From NCBI GenBank assembly GCA_049516395.1, contig JBEKTD010000003.1, positions 1-64,000 of the forward strand: a stretch of DNA of 64,000 nucleotides. The letters are read 5' to 3'. The DNA is from Fen-1362 sp049516395. GTDB lineage: Bacteria; Planctomycetota; Phycisphaerae; Sedimentisphaerales; Anaerobacaceae. Below the pieces are notes generated by a model that worked only from the letters and a program-made list of their open reading frames with translations, searched no databases and was not told the DNA's origin. The stretch's first letter is position 1, and every line of letters starts with the position of its first letter. The translations under genes were made by a program, and so were the position numbers. This document shows, in pieces, positions 57,589 through 64,000 of the stretch.

Positions 57589-58689
57589 ATGAAAAAAAAC
57601 TGTCAAAATAATTTCACAATGTCATTGCGAGCGAAACAAAGCGAGCGAAGCAATTTATTTCCACTGTCCTCAGTCCTCCGTCTTCTGTCTTCCGTCTTCG
57701 TAATCTGTGGTTGCTTTGCCGGCGTATCGTTGGCCGACGACATAAATACCCCCACGGGTATGGCTGCCTACCTGAAAAATAAACAGCTTCCCACTCTTAA
57801 AACAATCGACTTATGGGAAAGCCAGTTCGGCACGGGGCTCAAGCTCACTACCGCCCATTATGAAATTTACACTACTTTTCTCGACCCGCTGATGCTGTCG
57901 CAGGTGCCCGGCTTCGTCGAGTCCGCATATCGCGGCTATGAAAGCCAGCTGCCCAAGCCAGTCGAGACCTCGGCCCCATTAACCGTTTACCTCTTCGCCA
58001 ATCGTCAGCAGTGGGAGGCCTTCACAAAAGATTTCACCGGCCCGCAGGCACGGATGTACCTGAAAATCAAAGCCGGAGCTTATTATCTAAATGGGGCGTG
58101 CGTGGCGTATAACATCGGGCGGGAGCGCACCTTCTCGGTTCTCGGCCACGAGGGTTGGCACCAGTTCAACTCGCGGCTGTTCAAATACCGGCTGCCAAGC
58201 TGGCTCGATGAAGGCATCGCGATGCAGTTCGAAATAACCGAATACGATAGGGGTTTTTTCACTTTTAGGCCGGAGCGCAACGGCTACCGCCTCGGCTCAC
58301 TCAAACAGACGCTCCTCAAAGATGACGTTATACCTCTCAAGGCCCTGATATCGTTAAACCCCGGCGAGGTTGTTGTCGAAAACGATGAAGCCGTCGCCGC
58401 CTTTTACAGCCAGGCGTACGCCCTTGTCCGCTTTCTTCGTGAAGATGAATACGGCAAACGGCTGGGCAAATATCAAAATCTGCTTTTCGACGGCCTCAAT
58501 GGCCAGTGGCCCTTGTCCCTGGAGGATATAAAAATCGCCGCCGACAGAAATATACCGATAACCGTCGAATGGAACCGCGAAATCGGAAAGGTGCTGTTCG
58601 AGCATTACATCGACAGCGATTATGATAAAATCGAAAAAGAATACCTTATCTTTTGCCGAAAAATAACATACTCGGTACGGTTAAGATAA
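57589..58689 (+). CDS. Exported zinc metallopeptidase-like protein (DUF1570 type) with repeat-derived signal peptide
   Basis: A 366-residue protein. The zinc motif HEGWH and the following PSWLDEGIA are of the gluzincin/DUF1570 kind. TAHYEIYTTFLDPLMLSQVP and LYLFANRQQWEAF-like sequence make up the N-terminal part. The signal peptide (LRLLSSVFVICGCFAGVSLA) is encoded by CTGTCCTC/CTGTCTTCC words, and the residues before it (MSLRAKQSERSNL) by the TTGCGAGCGAA family. The true start may be the ATG at 57589 or at 57619. It is a likely periplasmic or surface peptidase with unknown substrate. Confidence 0.78.
   Translation: MKKNCQNNFTMSLRAKQSERSNLFPLSSVLRLLSSVFVICGCFAGVSLADDINTPTGMAAYLKNKQLPTLKTIDLWESQFGTGLKLTTAHYEIYTTFLDPLMLSQVPGFVESAYRGYESQLPKPVETSAPLTVYLFANRQQWEAFTKDFTGPQARMYLKIKAGAYYLNGACVAYNIGRERTFSVLGHEGWHQFNSRLFKYRLPSWLDEGIAMQFEITEYDRGFFTFRPERNGYRLGSLKQTLLKDDVIPLKALISLNPGEVVVENDEAVAAFYSQAYALVRFLREDEYGKRLGKYQNLLFDGLNGQWPLSLEDIKIAADRNIPITVEWNREIGKVLFEHYIDSDYDKIEKEYLIFCRKITYSVRLR
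57619..57709. repeat. Two word-like repeats in the start of the metallopeptidase gene
   Basis: CATTGCGAGCGAAACAAAGC and GAGCGAAGCAATTTA (57620-57657), then CTGTCCTCAGTCCTCCGTCT and CTGTCTTCCGTC (57663-57696). Both families occur elsewhere outside genes. Confidence 0.75.
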
Positions 58690-58720
58690 CCACAGATTAC
58701 ACAGATTTCACTGAAAATTA
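58690..58720. repeat. Word-like repeat (CCACAGATTACACAGATTTC type)
   Basis: It lies between the metallopeptidase stop and the Maf gene. The same word, one base changed, is at 52095; shorter relatives are at 46864 and 59294. Confidence 0.7.
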
Positions 58721-58723
58721 AAA

Positions 58724-59293
58724 TTGGATATTCATTCTAAGACAATCATACTGGCATCGGCGTCGCCTCGGCGTAAACAGCTACTTGCCGAAGCCGGCTA
58801 CAAATTTACCGTTGTCGTCTCACAAATCGATGAATCAATTTTCTCAACTGAAAATATCGCTCCTGTCGAATACGCCAAACAATTAGCTTTCGCCAAGGCA
58901 GATGACGTCGCTGACAAGTATCCGGATTCAATCGTAATCGGCGCGGATACCGTCGTTGATTTCGAGGGGCAGATTATCGGCAAGCCACGCGACGCGGAAC
59001 ACGCCGAAGAGATTACGCGAATGCTCTTCAGCATGCCCCATAAGGTTATCACGGGCCTTACCCTTGTCTGTAAATCGCGCAATCTGAAAATAGTCGAAGC
59101 GGAGACAACAGTTGTTTATCCGAAGAAACTGACAGATGCCCAGATTGCCGAGCATATCAAGAGCGGCATCTGGTGCGACAAAGCGGGCGCGTATTCCATC
59201 AGCGACAACGACCCTTTCGTTGACCATATCGAGGGCAGCATGACAAACGTTATGGGTATGCCGATGGAACTACTAAAAAAATTGCTTTTTTAG
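58724..59293 (+). CDS. maf: Maf-family nucleotide pyrophosphatase
   Basis: A 189-residue protein. It has the family loop ILASASPRRKQLLAEAGYKF, the catalytic acid region IVIGADTVVDFEGQIIGKP, and the closing GAYSISDNDPFVDHIEGS. Maf hydrolyses non-canonical or pyrimidine nucleoside triphosphates, cleaning the nucleotide pool and affecting division. The start TTG 58724 is unusual; it lies right after the CCACAGATTACACAG repeat and no Shine-Dalgarno site is seen, so the repeat may have replaced the original start region. Confidence 0.93.
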   Translation: MDIHSKTIILASASPRRKQLLAEAGYKFTVVVSQIDESIFSTENIAPVEYAKQLAFAKADDVADKYPDSIVIGADTVVDFEGQIIGKPRDAEHAEEITRMLFSMPHKVITGLTLVCKSRNLKIVEAETTVVYPKKLTDAQIAEHIKSGIWCDKAGAYSISDNDPFVDHIEGSMTNVMGMPMELLKKLLF

Positions 59294-59334
59294 ACACGGA
59301 TTTACACTGTTTTTGCTTCAGAGATTGGGCGGGT

Positions 59335-59793
59335 ATGCGAAGAAAAGAAAAGGAAATAAAGGATGTCGCCGCGATTGAGGACATACTGAGGCGGGCGACG
59401 GTGTGCAGATTAGGTTTGTGCGAGGACAATTGCCCTTATGTGGTGCCGGTTTGCTTCGGCTATAAAGACAATGCCTTGTATATTCATTGTGGGCCGGAAG
59501 GTAAAAAGCTGGAGATAATCAGAAAGAATAATAATATTTGCTTCGAGGTCGATATAGATAACGAACTTGTAAAAACCGACCGGCCATGCAAGTGGGGATT
59601 GAAATACAAAAGCGTTATCGGCTTCGGCAAAGCCGTGTTTGTGGAGGATGTTGAATCCAAACGCAAGGCCCTTAATGTTATTATGCGTCAGTTTTCAGCC
59701 AATACATTTGAATATCCGGAGGAAGCCGTCAGGAAAACGATAATCATAAAAGTTGAAATAGAAAGCGTGACAGGCAAACAGGCCGGTTATTGA
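59335..59793 (+). CDS. Pyridoxamine 5'-phosphate oxidase-like FMN-binding protein (NimA type)
   Basis: A 152-residue split-barrel flavoprotein. RATVCRLGLCEDNCPYVVPV and DNALYIHCGPEGKKLEIIRK followed by NNICFEVD match the NimA/nitroimidazole-resistance branch. Members reduce nitro or quinone-like compounds using FMN. It starts 42 bases after Maf. A clear ribosome site is lacking. The cysteine content is high. Confidence 0.87.
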   Translation: MRRKEKEIKDVAAIEDILRRATVCRLGLCEDNCPYVVPVCFGYKDNALYIHCGPEGKKLEIIRKNNNICFEVDIDNELVKTDRPCKWGLKYKSVIGFGKAVFVEDVESKRKALNVIMRQFSANTFEYPEEAVRKTIIIKVEIESVTGKQAGY

Positions 59794-59824
59794 AGCAGTA
59801 ACAGGAACGGTTTATAACGGCCTA

Positions 59825-61009
59825 TTACAGGGTTTGGAGCCAGTTTCCGGCGAGGAAGGCAAATTCGTAGAAATCGACCATGCAATCTCCGTCGAGGTCA
59901 ACGGCGGCAGTTTGGTTACAATCGCTGACCAGCCAGTAGTCGCAAAAAAAGGCAAGGTCATCCGTATCTACGGTGTTACCGTCAGTAAAATCGCCGTAGA
60001 GGGTTTTAGAGAGGACAACGTCACCGCCATTCGGCACGACGTCAAACATAACGTATTTTACTGAATTGATTTTCACAATACTCGCGTTTACCGGCAGGCC
60101 GTTCTGTGAAACCTTAACAGATAACCAACCTGTGGGAAGAGGCCTGCGCATGGTCAGCGGATAATTGTAAATCGTGTTATCGAGAGCGTCTGTTACCTGC
60201 AAAGTAATGCTGTCGCCTGTATTAGACGATTCGGCAACGGTCACGGCATTGCGTTCTTGTACATAGCGCACGACGTTTCCAAAAGTTTGTACCCAGAATG
60301 TGCTCCTGCGGGCATCAAGATACTGTAAACTTGACCGCAGGACTGTAGAGGGAAGCGGTGAATATCCGCCGTCGCTGTCGATACCGTGTATGAGAAATAC
60401 GCACCATCCTTTTGTGGACGCGACACTTGCAAATTTTGAATTGAAGTCCGCCGCTGTCAGCACCGAGCCTTGGGGGCCGCAAATTAACGAACTTACCTGG
60501 TAATAATTTCCCGGGGTGTTTGCTTCGATGAATCCCTGACAGTGTCGCGCGGAGATATAGTATTGCGCGGTAAGCGGCTGGTTGCTGGGCGAGCAATAGG
60601 GATAAGCCAGCGTGACACATTGCTGGCCTGTTACATGCGAGTTAATGGCGCTCTGGGAGTTGGCCAGCTCCGTTGTTTGATCCGCAATGGACAATGTGTT
60701 CAAATCACGATGCGTAACGGTATGACTGGCGACTTCGTGTCCCTGGGAAGCGGCGCTTTGAAGGCCGGTCCAGTTGGGCGACATGCCTGTAATGGTAAAC
60801 AGCGTCAACTTATAACCAAACTCATTGAACATCGGGACTGCTATATCAAACTGATTGGAGCAGCCATCATCAAAAGTATAACTTACCGCGGCTGTCCGAA
60901 ATTCGGGCCAATTGCCAACCTGGTAAGGGGGAGCGATGGTTTGAGAATATCCCGTGTTGACCGCGATAAGAAAGGCGGTAAGTATCAGAATTTCATTTAT
61001 TTTTTTCAT
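59825..61009 (-). CDS. Secreted polysaccharide deacetylase with dockerin-like C-terminus
   Basis: The ATG at 61009 (MKKINEILILTAFLIAVNTG) is preferred over 61114 because a signal peptide follows directly. About 394 residues. The NodB/CE4 domain has AVSYTFDDGCSNQFDIAVPM (metal Asp) and EVASHTVTHRDL (two metal His). It removes acetyl groups from a glycan such as peptidoglycan, chitin or xylan. The C-terminus YGDFTDGNTVDTDDLAFFCDYW...DLDGDCMVDFYEFAFLA is a two-repeat dockerin-like, calcium-binding segment. The next plus-strand gene is a GH106 enzyme, so this end of the window favours glycan breakdown. Confidence 0.88.
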   Translation of the reverse strand: MKKINEILILTAFLIAVNTGYSQTIAPPYQVGNWPEFRTAAVSYTFDDGCSNQFDIAVPMFNEFGYKLTLFTITGMSPNWTGLQSAASQGHEVASHTVTHRDLNTLSIADQTTELANSQSAINSHVTGQQCVTLAYPYCSPSNQPLTAQYYISARHCQGFIEANTPGNYYQVSSLICGPQGSVLTAADFNSKFASVASTKGWCVFLIHGIDSDGGYSPLPSTVLRSSLQYLDARRSTFWVQTFGNVVRYVQERNAVTVAESSNTGDSITLQVTDALDNTIYNYPLTMRRPLPTGWLSVKVSQNGLPVNASIVKINSVKYVMFDVVPNGGDVVLSKTLYGDFTDGNTVDTDDLAFFCDYWLVSDCNQTAAVDLDGDCMVDFYEFAFLAGNWLQTL

Positions 61010-61260
61010 AGCCGCTTTGCCTTTTGCAGCCCACAGGAGCCAAAAAGCGATTGGTATTATTATACCATATTTGCGGGGGAAATCAAAGCGGAAGGGGTTC
61101 GAGAATCGTTCCATAATCGAGTTCTATTTGTGCCAGCCGGCTGCATTTTTCTGTTTATCCAATCGGATATGAATAAGTTATACTATGCGGCGGATTTACC
61201 TGGGTAAGATGTCAACGTATGTAAAATGCGATGTAAAGAAAAACACAAGAAGGGGCTGTT

Positions 61261-64000
61261 ATGCGCACTCAACGAAAAAAACTTTCCTGGCTTTATATTA
61301 TATGGGCGGCAGTTTTTGGGCTTATCTTCATTCAGGGGGCGTCGCAACTGCGGGCGGCAGAGTTCGACGATGGGTTCCGGTCACCGCCTGAATCGGCCAA
61401 GGCGAAGACGTGGTGGCACTGGATGAGCGGCTGCGTGAGCCGAGAGGGGATCACGGCCGATTTGGAATCTATGAAGAAGGTCGGCCTGGGAGGGGCGTTC
61501 ATTTTTCACGTTGGGCAATTGCCGATTGATGCGCCCGTGAAATTCCGCAGCGACGAGTGGTGGAGTTTGATGCGATTCGCGGCATCGGAATCCGATCGGT
61601 TGGGACTTGAACTTGGTTTCCATAACTGTCCGGGCTGGTCGTCCAGCGGGGGGCCGTGGATTACGGTTGATAAATCCATGCAGAAGGTTGTGTGGAGCGA
61701 GCAGATATTCACCGGCCCGGGGCTGTTCGACGCGGTGCTGCCGCAAGCCCAGGTTGACGCCAAGTGGAATTTTTATCGTGATATCGCGACGCTGGCGGTG
61801 CCCGACCAAAACAATCCGGTGCAAATCTCTCAGATAGTTGACCTGAGCGGGAAGATGGATGTCAACGGTATGCTGAAGTGGGATGCGCCCGAAGGTCGGT
61901 GGAAGATATTGCGCTTTGGCCGCACTACCACGGGCAAGGGCTGCAATCCGGCTCCGCCCGGTGCCGAGGGATTGGAATGTGACAAACTCGACCGTCAGGG
62001 CGTGGATGCGCATTTCGACGGTTACGTGGCGGAGGTTCTGAAAAATGCCGGCCTTGCCCTGGGTAAATCACTGAGAGGAGTTTTTATAGACAGCTACGAA
62101 GTTGGCGACCAAAACTGGTCGCCGAGTTTTCGAGAAGAATTTCAGAAACGGCGGGGCTACGACCCGGTGCCGTGGCTGGTGACGGCGACAAAGTGCGTTG
62201 TGGATAACCAGCGGGAGACGGCGCGTTTCAAGTATGACTGGAAGCTGACCATCGCTGAGCTGTTTGCCGATAATTATTATGGCTATATGGCGGAGCGAGT
62301 GCATAGATATCCCGGCTTGAAATTAGCTGTTGAGCCTTACTACGGACCATTTGACACAGCAGATGTGGGTACACGTGCTGACGAGGTGGCCGGAGAATTC
62401 TGGCAGAGTCCTGCCCCGTGGGGATGGGATACACTGAAACCGGTCGCGTCCAGCGCACACATTGCCGGCATTCGCATTGTTGGCTCTGAGGCGTTTACGG
62501 GTCAGCCGCAGAACGCCAAATGGCAGCAGGACCCGTATGCGCTCAAAGCCACGGGGGACCGTGCCTTTTGCCTCGGAATAAATCAGTTTATTCTGCATAC
62601 TTCAGCGCATCAGCCATGGCTGAACGCCCGGCCCGGGATGACGATGGGATACTGGGGCACGCAATTTGGCCGCACACAAACATGGTGGGGACAAGCTGAC
62701 GCATGGCTGACTTATCTGGCGCGGTGCCAGTACCTGCTTCAGGAGGGACGTTTCATCGGCGATATCTGTTTTCTGAGTGAAGGGGGAGGCCCGTCGGGGC
62801 CTGCGCTGCCGTCGGGCTATAACGGTGACATTTGCAGTGAGCATATTTTCCTGAAATCTATGACCGTGAACAACGGCTGTCTGATGCTTCCGTCGGGGAT
62901 GAGCTATCGTTTGCTGGTTTTGCCGAATCGTAACACTATGACGCCGGCAGTCGCCCGTAAAGTCCGCGAACTTGTCAGCGCGGGCGCTACCGTTGTCGGC
63001 CCGAAACCGACATCCTCGCCGAGTCTTCAGGATTATCCGGCATGCGACCAGGAATTGCATCGCATTACCGCAGAAATCTGGGACACGAACAAGGTTATTT
63101 CCGGTAAATCAGTCGCCGATGTTTTAAAGTTGCTGAATGTGAAACCTGACTTTCATGCGAGCGCCGGGAAAATCATGTGGATTCATAGGCGTATCAGCGA
63201 TGCCGATGTCTATTTCGTCTCAAACCAGGAACCTAACGAGCGTATTGCGGATTGTGCGTTCCGTGTTGAAGGTCGCCTTCCCGAACTATGGGACGCGGCG
63301 ACAGGTGAAATCCGCGACGCCCGGACATTCAGCAGCGAGGGCGGGTTGACGAAGCTGGCGATTAAATTTGAGCCGCGAGGATCGGTGTTTGTTGTGTTCC
63401 GAAAACCGGGACACGGCGCGACGGATGGAAATAACTGGGATGAATTCAAGCCGGTACAGGAAATCGATGGAGCGTGGACGGCGCAGTTTGACCCCTGCTG
63501 GGGCGGACCGGGTCAGGTGACATTTGAAACTCTGACCGACTGGACTAAACGCGACGAAGCGGGTATCCGGTATTATTCAGGCACAGCGGTTTATGAAAAG
63601 GAATTCGAATCGCCGAAGACGAATAAAGCCGCGAAGCTGTTCCTTGACCTCGGCGATGTTAAGAACCTGGCTGAAGTGCGATTGAACGGAGAAAGCCTCG
63701 GTGTGGCGTGGAAGCCGCCTTATCGTGTGGAAGCGACCAGGGCGCTGCGTCCGGGCAAAAACAAACTCGAAGTGCGAGTGACAAATCTTTGGCCGAATCG
63801 TTTGATTGGCGACGAACAGCAGCCCGACGATTGCGTATGGGGCGAGGAACAATTCTGGGACCAGAGCGGCCCCAAGCAATCGGTAGGCCGGCCGCTGAAG
63901 GAGATTCCCGCATGGCTGACCGAGGGCAAGCCGCGTCCCTCTGCGGGTCGATACACGTTTACGAGCTGGAAATTCTATAACAAAGATTCTCCGCTGCTGG
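61261..64000 (+). CDS. GH106 alpha-L-rhamnosidase-like secreted enzyme (runs off the window)
   Basis: The frame opens at ATG 61261 (GAAGGGG upstream) and stays open for over 910 codons to the window edge. It has a signal peptide (KLSWLYIIWAAVFGLIFIQG) and GH106 signatures: SAKAKTWWHWMSGCVSREGI, GGAFIFHVGQ, ELGFHNCPGWSSSGGPWI, FIDSYEVGDQNW and a closing GRYTFTSWKFYNKDSPLL, so only a short C-terminal end is missing. The family releases L-rhamnose from pectin or other plant and algal polysaccharides. It acts outside the cytoplasm. Confidence 0.9.
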   Translation, partial: MRTQRKKLSWLYIIWAAVFGLIFIQGASQLRAAEFDDGFRSPPESAKAKTWWHWMSGCVSREGITADLESMKKVGLGGAFIFHVGQLPIDAPVKFRSDEWWSLMRFAASESDRLGLELGFHNCPGWSSSGGPWITVDKSMQKVVWSEQIFTGPGLFDAVLPQAQVDAKWNFYRDIATLAVPDQNNPVQISQIVDLSGKMDVNGMLKWDAPEGRWKILRFGRTTTGKGCNPAPPGAEGLECDKLDRQGVDAHFDGYVAEVLKNAGLALGKSLRGVFIDSYEVGDQNWSPSFREEFQKRRGYDPVPWLVTATKCVVDNQRETARFKYDWKLTIAELFADNYYGYMAERVHRYPGLKLAVEPYYGPFDTADVGTRADEVAGEFWQSPAPWGWDTLKPVASSAHIAGIRIVGSEAFTGQPQNAKWQQDPYALKATGDRAFCLGINQFILHTSAHQPWLNARPGMTMGYWGTQFGRTQTWWGQADAWLTYLARCQYLLQEGRFIGDICFLSEGGGPSGPALPSGYNGDICSEHIFLKSMTVNNGCLMLPSGMSYRLLVLPNRNTMTPAVARKVRELVSAGATVVGPKPTSSPSLQDYPACDQELHRITAEIWDTNKVISGKSVADVLKLLNVKPDFHASAGKIMWIHRRISDADVYFVSNQEPNERIADCAFRVEGRLPELWDAATGEIRDARTFSSEGGLTKLAIKFEPRGSVFVVFRKPGHGATDGNNWDEFKPVQEIDGAWTAQFDPCWGGPGQVTFETLTDWTKRDEAGIRYYSGTAVYEKEFESPKTNKAAKLFLDLGDVKNLAEVRLNGESLGVAWKPPYRVEATRALRPGKNKLEVRVTNLWPNRLIGDEQQPDDCVWGEEQFWDQSGPKQSVGRPLKEIPAWLTEGKPRPSAGRYTFTSWKFYNKDSPLL

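Overview
The window reads as a chromosomal segment of a planctomycete, most likely of the Phycisphaerae/Sedimentisphaerales type. This is inferred from gene content only: four tandem PEP-CTERM proteins with the tail PEPATMALLGLGGLALIRRKK, a dockerin-like C-terminus on a secreted deacetylase, a GH106 rhamnosidase, DUF1573 and FG-GAP secreted proteins, and a type II secretion operon with an L/M pair and no C gene. GC content looks moderate over most of the window and clearly lower around 52.2-54.5 kb. I saw no tRNA, rRNA or CRISPR array.

Layout. 0-4.4 kb: small lipoproteins, a secreted orphan, a B12-binding radical SAM enzyme and an eRF1-like protein. 4.6-10.4 kb: a four-gene phosphorelay (membrane PAS kinase, Rcp1-type receiver, receiver-PAS-PAS-GAF-PAS kinase, NarL-type regulator). 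10.6-13.9 kb: a glucan cluster (glycogen-synthase-like glycosyltransferase, GH57, free CBM48 protein) closed by a strong terminator. 14-18.7 kb: trpS, a DUF2007 protein, scpA, and convergent trxA/trxB. 18.9-24.8 kb: a large FG-GAP secreted protein and the PEP-CTERM array. 24.9-37.4 kb, minus strand: a gspD-E-F-G-H-I-J-K-L-M operon, likely the export route for secreted proteins such as those encoded nearby. 37.6-40.2 kb: a tetraheme cytochrome/phosphoesterase-like protein and a DUF1573 protein. 40.3-47.1 kb: a type I restriction cassette (hsdR, a four-helix-bundle gene, an hsdM-hsdS fusion broken by one amber codon) between two identical 65-bp repeats. 47.1-51.8 kb: a cold-shock gene, an inverted fragment of rpoD, and the dnaG-rpoD operon behind an attenuator-like leader. 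52.2-54.5 kb: a low-GC pair (CHAT-type caspase-fold protein and a membrane-anchored protein) that could be a small defence module. 54.6-64 kb: HNH-AP2 and GIY-YIG nucleases, DedA, a second four-helix-bundle gene, AMMECR1, a secreted metallopeptidase, Maf, a NimA-like flavoprotein, a polysaccharide deacetylase and a GH106 rhamnosidase that runs off the end.

The most unusual signal is not a gene family. The window carries about a dozen families of degenerate, word-like repeats, for example variants of AAATCTCAAATTTCAAATC, TTTAGGATTTAGTGTTTAG, CTGTCTTCTGTCTTCC, CATCCAGTATCCAGCATCC, TGAGCTTGTCGAAGGA, CCACAGATTACACAG and TTGCGAGCGAAGCAATC. They fill most gene-free stretches from 40 kb onward. They also enter genes in frame: the leaders of two pseudopilins, a linker in HsdM-S, the middle of a four-helix-bundle protein, the tail of a GIY-YIG nuclease and the signal peptide of a metallopeptidase. 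Small nuclease and four-helix-bundle genes sit inside or end in these tracts, which suggests a mobile repeat economy built around them.
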